Assembly (NCBI GenBank): GCA_036250195.1
Contig: JAVHZZ010000006.1
Span: 186,557,850-186,621,849, forward strand
DNA length: 64,000 bases
Source of the DNA: Mixophyes australis
Lineage: Eukaryota > Chordata > Amphibia > Anura > Limnodynastidae
Direction of reading: 5' to 3'
The notes beneath the pieces are model-generated. The model was not told the DNA's origin. It was given only the letters and a program-made list of their open reading frames with translations, and ran no database searches. The position numbers and the translations under genes are program-made. Each line of letters begins with the position of its first letter. Within the stretch, counting starts at the first letter, position 1. Below are positions 45,355 to 56,995 of the stretch, one piece after another.

Positions 45355-46042
45355 ACGGTCTGTTCACCAACTTACAGAACTAGTTGGCGGAGGTCTTCAC
45401 CTTTAGCAGCAGCCTTTCCCATAGAGCTTTATGGGCTCACCGGTACTCAGATGACCACAGGACTTAACTGCAGACGTAGTACAAGTTTGTAATGCAGAAC
45501 CGTAGCGCCAGGCCAGGAGACAGAGTAGATAGCAGCGGATGGTCAGACGTAAGCCAAAGTCAAAAGGTCACTAGCAAGTGGAATGGTCAGATAACCCGCC
45601 AAAGGTCAGGGTCACAGGCAAGCAGGCAAGGTCCAAGGTACAGGCAGGGGTCATACACAGTAATCAATCCAGAAGGCTTTCACAAAAACACAGCACAGGA
45701 GCAGGCTAGCTGACAGGGAACTGAACGCTATAACCGCCAGGGAGGCTAAGCCCTCCCTGCCTTAAGTACTGGTACTGACCAATCAGGGCTTGCCCTCAAA
45801 ACACCCCCAGGCAGCCACTAATTAATCACCTGGCTGCTAATTGGCCCTAGGCTCTGATGCGCGCACCCGGCTGTTCTATATTGCGGGGCGCGATAGTAAT
45901 TAGTTTGGGCGTACGTTGCCCAAATACCGACAGTGACGTCCCGGGCGTCATGGAGACGGCGGGGACGCCAGAGGGAGCCGGAAGTGAGTCGCGGCGGTGC
46001 CCGCGGCCGCGTCGGCGCCCGCGGCCTCGTCAGCTCCTAACA
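45355..46042. mobile_element. Solo LTR, TSD cctag
   Basis: 688 bp ending GCTCCTAACA, flanked by cctag at 45350-45354 and 46043-46047. A paralogous uninterrupted sequence at 43498-43525 (gcccctgggctgaaatttgc) confirms the empty site. The first bases (acggtctgttc) lack the TG start, so a few terminal bases are deleted or changed compared with 16166. It shares 'aaggtcagggtcac' and 'aggtacaggcaggggtcata' with the 1007 LTR, and its right end is very GC-rich with many CpGs (45880-46030). Confidence 0.85.
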
Positions 46043-46047
46043 CCTAG

Positions 46048-46100
46048 GCTAAAATTTGCCAGCACTCCCCTGTTTATGGTCCTTAATGAATCGGGCCCAA
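46048..46100. repeat. Interspersed repeat, right part
   Basis: Continuation of 44970-45354: 'ctaaaatttgccagcac', then the terminus ccttaatgaatcgggccc. Confidence 0.7.
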
Positions 46101-46935
46101 TGAGACTATATAGTGTCATAATAACTGTTATGTGGCCATTGTGGTAACTGCTGGGCATTGGAATGGTATGTGGTAGATATTGGGCCATATATAATGGACA
46201 AACTGGGTCTTAAGTGCACACTCTTTACTTACACCAAACAGTACCATGCTATGCACAGCACACAAAGAGTATACTTATTACTGTTGGGACCATGCTAATT
46301 TTCACTGCACTATTGTAATAATATTGTAAAAATAATTTAGCCCCTAATTTGTCAGAACTTGGAGAGCTTGAGTATAAAATTATTTTTCCAAATCAAACAG
46401 TGTGACAATATAGATGCGGTGAAGACGTTATGGCTATGTGTGAATTCTGTACAATGTGTATCTGGGAAGCAGAAAAAGATTAAGAGTCCTGTGTTACATT
46501 CAGCCCTAGACTTGCCCCGTCAGCACAAGTATAGGCCTCTAAGGCAGGGTGCTGCCTCTAGTCATACAGGTGTGCCTCAGAAGCGAGGAGTCATATTGCT
46601 AAGGGAGGAGGCCAGAATTCAAATGGTGACTGAAAGTTCCCTCCAATAACACATTAATGTGTAACCAAACAACAATGTGACATAAGATAGGGGAAAACTG
46701 CTGAAATATTTCCCATTCTTCTGTAGAAATCTGTAGACTGTGTGTCTTGTATATGATAGTGTCTGGAAGAGAAATATACAGAAGATGTACAATAAATTCC
46801 TAAAATGTGCTGCAACCCAAAGCAACCAGACATTTGTTTTGAAATAATGGTTATATGATTTCTATGTGGTAAAGTACATTAACATCATAGCTCCATATTT
46901 AAAGTTAGGAGCAAATCCATCTAAACCGTGTCTAG
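46101..46935. other. Unassigned intergenic sequence
   Basis: No gene or repeat boundary recognised. Confidence 0.4.
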
Positions 46936-47262
46936 AACAGTGGCACGGTGGTTAGCATTGTTGCCTCACAGAGCTGAGATCATGGGGTCATGGGTTCAAT
47001 TCTAACCAGGGCCCTATCTGTGTGAAGTTCGTATGTATTTCCCATGTTTGCGTGAGTTTCCTCCCACAGTCCAACACAGTCTAAAAACATACTGGAAGGT
47101 TGATTGACAAAACGGCCCATAGTCTTTGTGAGTGTGGTAGGGAATTTAGATTGTAATCTCCAGCGGGGGCAAGGACTGTTGTGAAACACTACACCTCTGT
47201 ACATCACTAAACCTCTGTACATCGCCGTGCAATATGATTGGCCCAATAAAAAGTAGTGTAAT
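46936..47262 (+). mobile_element. tRNA-derived SINE, diverged
   Basis: The head 'agtggcacggtggttagcat' resembles a pol III A box and 'atgggttcaattctaacc' a B box. It is followed by the body 'tgtgtgaagttcgtatg' and 'gtttcctcccacagtcc'. Same family as 51142-51477 but more decayed, with an altered tail. Confidence 0.82.
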
Positions 47263-47950
47263 ACCTGGACAAATCATGTTGCTATGTAATTACTACAAAT
47301 GCTGTTTGTTGCATACAGACATGCTACTGCTTTTGCATGCAGAACATAGATACTGGACAGATGTATTATTAAACTGCAATTAAGAGTTAGGATAGGATGT
47401 GCCTTCCCAAACTCTAAACCTGCACATTTTAATCACCCCCCACACATACCTGCAGTGCTACATGGTTTTGCCAAGGTGCATACCTTAACTTTGTAGTTGG
47501 ATTTATTCCTAATTCTAAATGAGGTCCATAGAGTTCATAGCTGGCAACTGTCCTTTTTTCCCAGGGACAAAACTGGATTTTAAGACTTGTCTAATATTCT
47601 CCCTGAAAATGTCTCTATTTTTCAGTAATGACCATTTGTTCAGGCTCCTTTTTCTACATATACAATGTAAGTGTCTATTTTTAATTTTCTGGGTATATTG
47701 ATAATATTTATTAAACATAAGTATTTAATTATAAAGAAACTACATGATCGCTGTCATGGTGGTGCCTGCAACTGTGTGCGGGTGCGGGCCCAATTGGAAA
47801 GGCCAGGGAATATCCTCTACCTGACTCATTGTTGTCAGCTGCAGCCATGAACTGAGCACCACACAATTATTGGGTATGCTGTTATATCCAGTTTACAACT
47901 GCTAGTAAGCTGATTTGCTAATGGAGCGGTCCTATCCCCATCAATGGTCC
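47263..47950. other. Unassigned sequence
   Basis: 47420-47525 ('ctacatggttttgccaagg…aaatgaggtcc') resembles the arm of the palindromic MITE at 12371-12703, suggesting a decayed copy. Otherwise nothing. Confidence 0.4.
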
Positions 47951-47952
47951 CT

Positions 47953-49080
47953 AGCCACAACATTAAGGCACCTGCCTAATATTGTGTAGGTCCCCCTTGT
48001 GCAGCCAAAACAGCTCTGACCAGTTAAGACATGGACTCCACAAGACCGCTGAATATGTCCTGTGGTATCTGGTGCCAAGGTGTTAACAGCAGATCCTTTA
48101 AGTCCTGTAAGTTGTGTGGTGAGGCCTCAATGGCTCGGACTTGTTTTTCCAGCACATCCCACAGATGCTCGATCAGATTAAGATCTAGGGAATTTGGAGG
48201 CCAAGCCACCACCTTGAACACATTGTCATGTTCCTCAACCCATTCTTGAACAATTTTTGCAGCCCGGCAGGGTGGTATTATCCTGCTGAAAGTGGCCACT
48301 GCCATCAGGGAATATCATTACCATGAAGGGGTGTACTTGGTCTGCACCATGTTTAGGTAGGTGGTACGTGTCAAAGTAACATACTCATCAATGCCAGGAC
48401 CCAAGGCTGTTTCCACCGACTTGCCTTCTTCCCATAGTGAATCCTGGTGCCATCTTCTCTCCAGGTAAATGATGCACATGCACCTGGTCATCCATGTGAT
48501 GTAAAAAAAAAGTGATTTATCAGATCAGGCCACATTCTTCGTTACTCCATGGTCCAGTTCTGGCGCTCATGTGCCCATTGTAGGAGCTTTCCGCGGTGGA
48601 CAGTGGTCAGCATGGGCACTCTGACCAGACCCAGGCTTGACAGCCCTGTATGCAACAAGTTGCAATGCACTTTGTGTTCTGACCCCTTTTTATCATAGCC
48701 ACTATTAACTTTTTCAGCAGTTTGTGCTAGAGTAGCTCGTCTGTGGGATTGGACCAGACGGGCTAGCTTTCGCTCCACACACGCATCAATAAGCTTTGGG
48801 CACCCATGTCCCGGCCACTGGTTGTTCTTCCTTGGACCACTTTAGATCGGTACTAACCACTGCATACTGGGATCACCCCACAAGACTTGCCGTTTTGGAG
48901 ATGCTTTGACCCAGCCGTCTAGCCATCACAATTTGGTCCTTTTCAAAGTCGCTCAGATCCTTACACTTGCCCATTTTTCCTGCTTCCAACACATCAACTT
49001 CAAGAACTGACTGTTCACTTGCTGCCTAATATATCCCACCTCTTGACAAGTGCCACTGTAACAAGATAATCTATATTATT
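47953..49080 (-). mobile_element. Tc1/mariner element with transposase relic
   Basis: The minus-strand frame 48305-48024 includes WPPNSLDLNLIEHLWDVLEK, the D(34)E-type end of a Tc1 transposase. The frame 48778-48542 includes GLVRVPMLTTVHRGKLLQWA from its middle, and 48900-48990 matches the N-terminal HTH in pieces. The left end 'cacaacattaaggca' and nearby 'cctaatattgtgtaggtccc' match the usual end of this vertebrate Tc1 family. The right end is lost after 'gccactgtaacaagataat'. Multiple frameshifts make it inactive. Confidence 0.88.
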
Positions 49081-49383
49081 CCACGGTTGCCTACTCTCCA
49101 GTATGTCTGGGAGACTCCTGAATTTCACTGAGCTCTCCTGGACTGCCGGGAGAGCAGGCAATTCTTCCAGATCCCAGCCAGTTCTGTAAATTAAATTAAA
49201 TGGAGGGGGCTGGGCTTAGTGACGTGGTGCACACATCATCGTGTCCCTGCCCCGTTTTTATTGGTTCAGGGGCGGGGCTAATGACACAATTCTCCATGCC
49301 CCCCACCCACCTGCCCACCGGGAAACAAGTTGCCTATGTTGTGTGTGTGTGAGTATATATATGTATGTGTGTGTGTGTGTATA

Positions 49384-50219
49384 CACCGTATTTGCCGACG
49401 TACAAGACGACTGGGCGTATAAGACGACCCCCAACATTTCCACTCAAAATATAGAGTTTGTTATATACTCGCCGTATAAGACTACCCCCTCTTCCGCACA
49501 GCTTCCACACACCAAAAAAAACTTAAAAGAACATCAGATTTGATTTCAACATGTTAATTTATATTCGAATGCCTATGACATGCAGGAAAACTGTCACTAG
49601 GCTGTATGTTATCAAACATGTACAGTAAACATAAAACAGTGCAAGTTTATTAAACGTAATTCACTAGTCAATGATAGAAGGAAGATAACATATAGAGGGA
49701 GAGAGCAAGTGCACACTTTCCCCTTGGCATAATCTTTAATGCTTTTTCATTTGATTTCCAGTCCCGAACCATCTTTTCTGTTACTCCATATTGTCTTGCA
49801 GCAGCACAATTATTATGTTCCATGGCAAAGTTTACAACTTTAAGTTTAAAACTTGCATCATATCTCTTTCTTTTTGCTGGTGCCATGATAGGGTTGATAG
49901 GGGTTTGACTGCTGGACATTTTCTATGCTGTATTGTACTGTACAATGGTGCAGTACTGTGGTTGGCTGTTGGCTGTATACAAAGCCTGATTGGATTGGTC
50001 CCTGCTCCCTGTCTGCCCTCCCTGTCAGCAGAACGGGCCAGTACCGCCGAAAAGGCTGGCACCCCTGTATCGCTGCTGATGCTCGACGCAGCCACGCTGA
50101 TGACCCGCAGTGGCCGCACTGGATACCGCGCGATACTGGACCCGGTGTATAAGACGACCCCCCCACTTGGAGGTATGTTTTTCAGGGCAAAAAAGTAGTC
50201 TTATACGCCAGCAAATAGG

Positions 50220-50222
<3 letters not shown>
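49384..50222. mobile_element. pogo/Tigger-like element, TA target
   Basis: Ends are caccgtatttgccgacgtac at 49384 and, inverted, caccctatttgctggcgtat at 50222, each next to TA. 'ataagacgacccccc' recurs inside both ends. 839 bp, so too short for a full transposase; it keeps only the DNA-binding end at 49668-49919. Confidence 0.85.
49668..49919 (-). CDS. psq-type HTH fragment of pogo-like transposase
   Basis: 83 codons with KRKRYDASFKLKVVNFAMEH and AARQYGVTEKMVRDW, a clear N-terminal psq/CENP-B-like helix-turn-helix of pogo transposases, at residues 15-60. The remainder (ALALSLYMLSS) is unrelated tail, so the catalytic DDE domain is missing. The ATG follows a second Met at MAPAKRK, which may be the original start. 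Probably a non-functional remnant, though the HTH itself is intact. Confidence 0.75.
   Translation of the reverse strand: MSSSQTPINPIMAPAKRKRYDASFKLKVVNFAMEHNNCAAARQYGVTEKMVRDWKSNEKALKIMPRGKCALALSLYMLSSFYH

Positions 50223-50255
<33 letters not shown>
50223..50255. repeat. (TA)n microsatellite
   Basis: Short TA run immediately flanking the right pogo terminus, so the TA target may lie in a pre-existing microsatellite. Confidence 0.9.
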
Positions 50256-50260
<5 letters not shown>

Positions 50261-51141
50261 TACGCACACACATATATGCAGTATGCACACCTATACAGCC
50301 TCTGTACAAAGGGCTTTGTGAGTCATATGTATACAGATTACCACTTTCAGCCTGTCACGTTACCTCCTACTCCTAGCAGTGAGTTACTGTATAGGATCAA
50401 CAGACATAAATCACCAGAAGTCAGGTTTCACTAGAAAATATTCATGTTGTAGTCATAACACACATCTGCTGTGTGGATACATAACAGGAAAGTCTTATTT
50501 TGTGACATTCAAAACTGCATATTTCAGAACACTTTAATTAGACACGTGTATTTTTGACGATTGGTGTAGCTTCTTCTAGCATTAAAGGGTATTCCACCTA
50601 CATATGACTTTTACTAAATGCATTGGTTTACCAAGTTAGTATTCTTTTATGTTTTTCAATCAAGTATTTGTATTTTCAGGCAGAGCTGTTTATTTCCTAT
50701 GTCCTGGGTATGATACAAGACTGCTACTTTAAAACATTTGTATCCAATGCTCAGTGCTCTGCTGTATACCACGGCATCTATAAGTTTAGACACTGCATAT
50801 TTCTGAGAGGCTTCAATCAAAATAAAATCATCTTTAATGCTGACAGTGTAACTAATAGCAAAAAGTGGGTCAACAGGTCCCTCTAAGTAAGCGCCACTTT
50901 TGCTGTAAAACTAGTTAGGCAACCATTGGAACCACTTTATATTGTTTACAGTAAGGAAAAACAATATATTAAGTCAATTTTGTGGAAGCCTATAAATTAA
51001 AGTTATCTGGAGGTGAAAAACAAAACAAAATAAAAAATCATACCTCCCAAGAGTTCTGGATCCCATGGCATGGACCCACATTCCCTATTTCCCAGAAACC
51101 CCCTACACCACTGCTTCTCTCTAAAAGAGCCTCATGTGTTT
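50256..51141. other. Unassigned sequence
   Basis: No gene. The 51040-51075 'atcatacctcccaagag' is another copy of the 'acctcccaac' repeat end. Confidence 0.4.
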
Positions 51142-51477
51142 TCACAGTGGCTTAGTGGTTAGCACTTCTGCCTCACAGCGCTGGGTTCATGAGTTCAATT
51201 CCCAACAATGGACTTATCTGTGTGGAGTTTGTATGCTCTTCCTGTGTTTGCATGGGTTTCCTCCGGGTGCTCTAGTTTTCTCCCACACTCCAAAAACATA
51301 CTAGTAGGCTAATAGGCTGCTATCAAATTTACCCTAGTCTCTCTTTATGTCTGTCTGTGTGTATGTGCGTTAGGAAATTTAGACTGTAAGCTCCAATGGA
51401 GCTGGGACTGATGGGAATGAGTTCTCTGTACAGTGCTGCGAAATTAGTGGCGCTATATAAATTGATGATGATGATGA
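51142..51477 (+). mobile_element. tRNA-derived SINE (V-SINE-like), nearly full length
   Basis: tRNA-like head with A-box-like 'tggcttagtggttagcac' and B-box-like 'gagttcaattccc'. The conserved central body is 'gtgtggagtttgtatgctc' and 'gggtttcctccgggtgctc'. The 3' part is 'aatttagactgtaagctcc' and 'ggcgctatataaattgatga', ending in a TGA microsatellite. Central body similarity to fish DANA/V-SINEs is from memory of that family. Confidence 0.88.
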
Positions 51478-51479
51478 GT

Positions 51480-54087
51480 CCAATCTGTCTGCAGCTCTCT
51501 CCTTGTAGTGATCAGGGCAGGCGGGGAGTGTCCGCATTACCAGCAATTAAGCATTTTCTCTAAGGTGGCCCCTCTCCCTAGACCATGCCCCGGGGCCTGC
51601 TACATGCAGCTACTTTTCCTGGGGCTCTAGTAATTCTATAATACAGAACCACAAAATAAATAAAGATCACCATCTTTAAATTACGGTGGGTGGCAGCTGT
51701 GAGTGGGAGGACCAATCACAAGTCGCAATGAATGCAGTGCAACGTGGTTTTGTACAGGTGCCCAACTGCGCTTCTAAATGGATTATCTACTACCATTAAA
51801 TGAGGCCCCAAGTGGTTAGATTGATTTGGGGATTTAATATGAACATGGCCGTAAATGGAAGCAAAGGATTTCAGATTAATATTCTTTAAATCTAATCTGG
51901 TGGTATTATTAATTTGGGATTAGAATTTAATGATTTGTAGTATTTTGCGTTGATTTGTTTTGTTTTATATTAATTTGCAGTATAATAAGCTCCTTTGGAC
52001 TATTTGATATTCCTTAGACCGGGCAATTGTTACACTCTCAAGATAGCAACTGTCACACTTTTGGACCTTGGAATGTGGTGCGGTTTGCAAAGCAAGGAAA
52101 ATTAATACGATCATTCACAATCAAAGAAATGCGCACAAGATCTGCATGGAAACACATTTAGCTATAACTAGCTCTATTCACAAAACTAGCAGAAAGAAGG
52201 TTTCCATTCCAAAAGATCTGTTCTTTTTCCTCTTATTCCAATTCACAAATACTCCCCAAAAGCTTTAACTCTGTGTCACTAAAATGTAAGTTTAGTGAAA
52301 GGAGTTTCACTAAATCATTTTCTCTCTCAATATTTTATTTGTTCTGACTAAAAATCTTGGCAAAAGAAAGATCTTTTCAGCTCAAATTACGAATAATTAA
52401 TTGCTAAATGCAACAAAAATCTTTGGGGAAAAGGCTTTAAAAATATCCCAAAAAAACCCTTTTCTGTCAGATTATACCACAAAAGTAAACCCACTCTTTG
52501 TGAACATGGCTAATCAATTTTATTAGCCTTTACTGCATTGTTTTATGTATTAAACAAATTCATGACAAAAGCATTATCAGAGGAAGATTTAAGAATGTTT
52601 TACCCTTGTACCCTATACACAAGAATTAACCAAGTGATGAAAGCTTCTAAATAGTCAGCAATTTTATTGGACAGGTGCAAGCTCTTTCAGCCACAGCATC
52701 TTATAACATGCTGCTGCTAAGGTTTATGATGCTTTAGGGGTCCAAATCTGCTGGAGCATGTTGGTGTATACTGGAAGACTGAGCTGCACTTATGTCCATA
52801 TACAACTGAGCTTCATAGTGTAAATGTCACACATATTTGGTAACCCTCGGCAACCAAACATTTGCATGAAATGGTCTAACTTGCACCAGATTGATCAAAG
52901 CCAGGTTTACCCCGGTGTTGTCGATATGGATACAGCACATTTGTACTATATCCTGAAGACTGTAAGTGTGTAAGCAGGACCCTCTTATCTCTTTGTGCAT
53001 TTGTTAATCTTGTTTTATTATTAGGTTTGTTCCAAATTGCGAATCACTACGGAATATGCTGTTGCTATATAAATACATAATAATAAGTGCAGTTAAACGA
53101 TTATAATAATATACACAATTGTACTATATGTAGTACAAGACTTACGGTGTGCTGAAGTGCCACCTAGTGGCCACCAGCATAACTCTCAGATAAAAGTAGA
53201 ATTATCATAAAAGTAACCACCAACTCGAAAACAAAACGTGAATGAAAACATTTGTTTTGCATTATATAAATCAACTGATTGAGACCATTCCATGTCTACG
53301 CTTTAAAAATAACTTATGTGCATCAGTGAGGTAGGAAATCGCTAAACTAATGGTCATTAGAATAGAACTAGTGACATAACAGAGGCACAAAGTCATGTCC
53401 TAATTCCTAGTGAACAGGTTGACTCTATTCTAAAGAGTATTGACTCAGCCCACAAAGAGCTGCTTGCACTGTGTGTAGCCAATGGGTGCGCTTTAAAATA
53501 CAAGCATCATTCACAAAGAGAATCTTGCCTTTTGCGAAGGATCAAACACTAGAACATAGAACACCTGAAAATTATTATCAGGCAAGTTATAGAATTGTGC
53601 AAGTACCAATTACCATATTAATTACATCTAATTATATAGGAGTTTGTGACAGGGAAAATATATCAATTTACAATTCAAGATGATTTTATTACACACAACA
53701 TATTGGATGCATCAATATTTTCCATTAGTGAAAAAGTAAAAAAAAACAAAAAATAAAAAAATCCCCAAACCACTTTTTCTGGATAGTCCCTTAGAATCTT
53801 TAGGGTGATAAATATGAGGAGTGTCGTTTCAAAATAATTTTCACTCCTAGAAAGTTAACAGGTGCAGAGATGTCTAGAACAGAGTTTGTGAAAGGCATGA
53901 GATATTCATTAACAAAAGGTATATTTCTTTCATATCCGCAAACAGTCCCAAATTTTAGCAATCAAAGGGTTGTGGTCTCACAAGAAGTGAGTGCAGCATG
54001 AAGGCATAGATTGGCCTGAATGGGAACACTGGGAGATGTATTCCTCTACTAAGTAAAATCACATTTCCAAACATTTCTGGCATGTTA
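51480..54087. other. Sequence downstream of P3H4, with a SINE tail
   Basis: 51700-51815 resembles a MITE arm ('acgtggttttgtacagg', '…aaatgaggcccc'). 52965-53095 is a SINE-like 3' module ('gactgtaagtgtgtaagcag', 'ctatataaatacataataat'). No other gene exon was found. A distal P3H4 polyadenylation signal could lie at 53685-53690. Confidence 0.5.
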
Positions 54088-54093
54088 TTTATT
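54088..54093 (-). promoter_or_regulatory. Candidate P3H4 polyadenylation signal (AATAAA)
   Basis: The minus strand reads AATAAA about 70 bases after the P3H4 stop. A second AATAAA at 53685-53690 would give a longer 3' UTR. Which is used cannot be told from sequence alone. Confidence 0.4.
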
Positions 54094-54162
54094 GATCCAA
54101 TAAATTGATGTTAAGAACAGCCATAGATCAGACTCTGATACTAGACAGGTTTTCATCCCAGT

Positions 54163-54306
54163 TCAGGTCGATTTCACTGCCAGGTCCCCTTTAGATTTGG
54201 GTTGTGTCCACGACTCAGAATAAATTCCTTCTTCATAATCACCTTCCCCTTCGAATTCTGCATCAGACTGGGGTGGTTCTGTGTCAGGCACCGCTCCAAT
54301 TTCAAT
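54163..54306 (-). CDS. P3H4: P3H4 last coding exon
   Basis: 48 codons including the stop, opened by a strong acceptor (ttttcttgcag). The product is acidic: DAEFEGEGDYEEGIYSES and ends GDLAVKST. This matches the acidic C-terminal tail of P3H4 (Sc65), with the family's DAEFEGEGDYEEG motif. P3H4 is a non-catalytic leprecan-family protein of the endoplasmic reticulum. It works with P3H3 and lysyl hydroxylase 1 in collagen lysine modification (established knowledge). The exon is in phase 0 with the exon at 56909-56995. The final residues do not show a KDEL-type signal. Confidence 0.92.
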   Translation of the reverse strand: MEIGAVPDTEPPQSDAEFEGEGDYEEGIYSESWTQPKSKGDLAVKST

Positions 54307-56908
54307 CTGCAAGAAAATAAGAAAACACTTAGGACTACATGAAATCTTGTGCTCTGTTGCTGTTAGTGATAAGAAACTTATCAGAGCATTTCAGTGTAAT
54401 AAACAGCTGTTACTATGGGAACAAGGTAACAAGAAAAAGAATGTCCAAAGTATTATGGTTAATAGGGTGATTGGACTTTGCAATAGCTTCCTGGATGATA
54501 TGATAGGGACTTATGACTGACATACGGCTATTTTACAGTGCACCTTTTGGCTGGACACTTAACTGAACAAAACTGATCTTGGGTTCAGTATCTATCGGTC
54601 TGTTTTATGTTATATTCATATATAAAGTAAACAGCTCTTCAGTGCTAAAAAAATTACTTATGGAACCCAAGTGACTTATAATACCCATTTATTACTACAA
54701 TAACTGTATATAAAACACAATGTAATAAAAAATAAATTTCCATTGCAATTGCAACAAGATACCTATGCTAATTAGTAAAAATCAACTTTCCTAATTTATT
54801 GATAAAAAATGCACGATTTCCAGACAATGACATCAAAATCTGCCAAAAGGTGTTGAGATCCTTTCATAATTATTAGTGCGTGATCGATACTGAATATAAA
54901 CATATATTATAGTAGTCCAATCCAAAATCCAACTAATTAATCAAAATGAGACTCATCAATAGACAATCATATAAACTCTTAATTCATAAATAGTATAGGA
55001 ATCAATTGTGCACGAATATTATAAATTCTAATTCAGGATTAGAAGAAAGGAAAATAAAGCGGTAGTCAGACTAAGCCAGCAGAAGACCACCCTTAAATAT
55101 ACATTTCCGCCTTCAACTATAGGTTGCATTTGGAGAGAGATCTGCATTGTTCCCTTACGGTCAGAGATCTCCATTGCTCCCTTACTGTCAGAGATCTATA
55201 TTGTTCCCTTACTGCCAGAGATCTTCAATGCTCCCTTACTGTCAGAGATCTCCATTGCTCCCTTACTGTCAGAGATCTATATTGTTCCCTTACTGTCAGA
55301 GATCTTCATTGTTCCCTTACTGTCAGAGATCTTCATTGTTCCCTTACTGTCCGAGATCTCCATTGCTCCCTTACTGTCAGAGATCTATATTGTTCCCTTA
55401 CTACCAGAGATCTTCATTGCTCTCTATAGTAATTGCAATTGCTTGCAACTTGGCTATTCCCTAACATTTAATCACGGCATATTTATTACAGCATAATTTC
55501 TAAATACATTATTATTTATTTTCTATAGATTTTTCTTAACTATATCCAATTTTACTGGCACATAGAACCCACACAATTATTACAAACAAACTCAAATACA
55601 TATTCATACACCTTTTATTTCTATTATTGTAGCTTTTTAGAATCAGATTTGAAAGATAGAAGCCTGTTTTTATTATAAGATCTGTGATCACATAGCAAAC
55701 ATTACACAATGCAGAGTTCATATATGTGTATATTATTTTTTAAAATCTACAAAGGATAATAAAAAATAAAAATCTATTACAATATTTTGAATATTAGAAT
55801 TTCATCACAAAACATTTACATAATATAATTTGATTAACACCAAAAGCTTCTCTCAATATTCAATATTGATTTAAGACTTTCTAGAAATGATAGAAATCAC
55901 AATAATTTGCTATTGATATTAAATTAATTATAACACTTGACATGAAAGGAATATTTTCTCATTTATAAATCACATCTATTAACAAAAAAAATTAATTGCA
56001 GGTTTGTTATATGATGCCTTTAGCAAAATAAATAAATGGATGGTGTACAATTAGGTTACGCATCAGATCACATTCATGATATGCAGTTTGATACATACCA
56101 GGTCACTTGAAAACTGTACAAGGCTCTCTATCTACAGTATTTCAATATCTATAGGTTGATTATAATAATTTTACTTAATGTATCATGTATTATCACAGCT
56201 AGCACATGGAATCATGATTGTTATTTTTTATAGTCAATTATGATGCCTTACAAAATAAAAATATAGTCTATATTATTCATTTTACATCAGTAATATAGAG
56301 GGAGACTAGTTTTGACTGACATGCCGAATAACAATCATTTCTAGGACAAATAATTTCCATGGAAGTTACAATTTTCACAGGTGTGGTTCCATAACATGAA
56401 AATGTTATATATGCACTTTACATATATTATTTACATTTATGTAGTGGTCCTTTTAAAGGACAAATGAAAAGAAAAGCAACTAAATATATAAAACAAATAT
56501 CTATGACAATAGGTAAAAATAGATGAAAGATTGGTTTTTATTCTACTATAAAATCTGTTTCTGGATTGGAACAGACTCACTAAAATGAAATTTCCCAGAG
56601 ATGACTTTTCCTGAATAGCAGTTGCTTATCTGCATATGTTTTTGGACAGTCGATGTTTCAAGTGACTGTATTGTTTTTGTGTTCTAGTGATACTAGGCTT
56701 CCATAAACACAGGTCCTTTAATGCAATAGTTTGGTGAGAAGCCTTCGTCAGGTAATACCATATCCACTGTATTGGTGGCCAAGATGAAGTTATTGAACTC
56801 AGATCAGTTTTTTTTCTGATTTAGCACTTGGTTCATTGCGTCACCCCTTTAATATAAACTAATCTGTAAAATGCACCCAGTTGCACCAATGTGGCGCTAA
56901 GGTTTTAC
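54307..56908 (-). other. P3H4: P3H4 last intron (2,602 bp)
   Basis: GT (gtaaaa donor) to AG, phase 0. AT-rich and without recognisable exons. It contains a 27-bp minisatellite (55129-55425). Confidence 0.85.
55129..55425. repeat. 27-bp minisatellite in P3H4 intron
   Basis: About 11 copies of gagatctccattgctccctt plus actgtca, with 'ctatattgttccc' and 'cttcattgttccc' variants. As 27 is divisible by three, the plus strand gives a long repetitive frame (RDLHCSLTV per unit). This is a by-product. Confidence 0.95.
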
Positions 56909-56995
56909 CTCATCATCATCCCGACGGAGAAAATCTTGAGCAAACTGCAGCAACTCTTTGTTCCGTGTGGTCTGGTTATGATATCGCAGAGCTTC
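56909..56995 (-). CDS. P3H4: P3H4 penultimate coding exon
   Basis: 87 bp, 29 codons: EALRYHNQTTRNKELLQFAQ then DFLRRDDDE. Acceptor cgtgacag and donor gtaaaa fit. YHNQT with the following leucine-rich helix is characteristic of P3H4 and its CRTAP/leprecan relatives. Phase 0 at both ends, joining NPRE of the upstream exon to EALRY. Confidence 0.93.

Noticed and set aside
55124..55464. RDLHCSLTV repeat protein
   Set aside because: By-product of a 27-bp minisatellite in a P3H4 intron, on the opposite strand.
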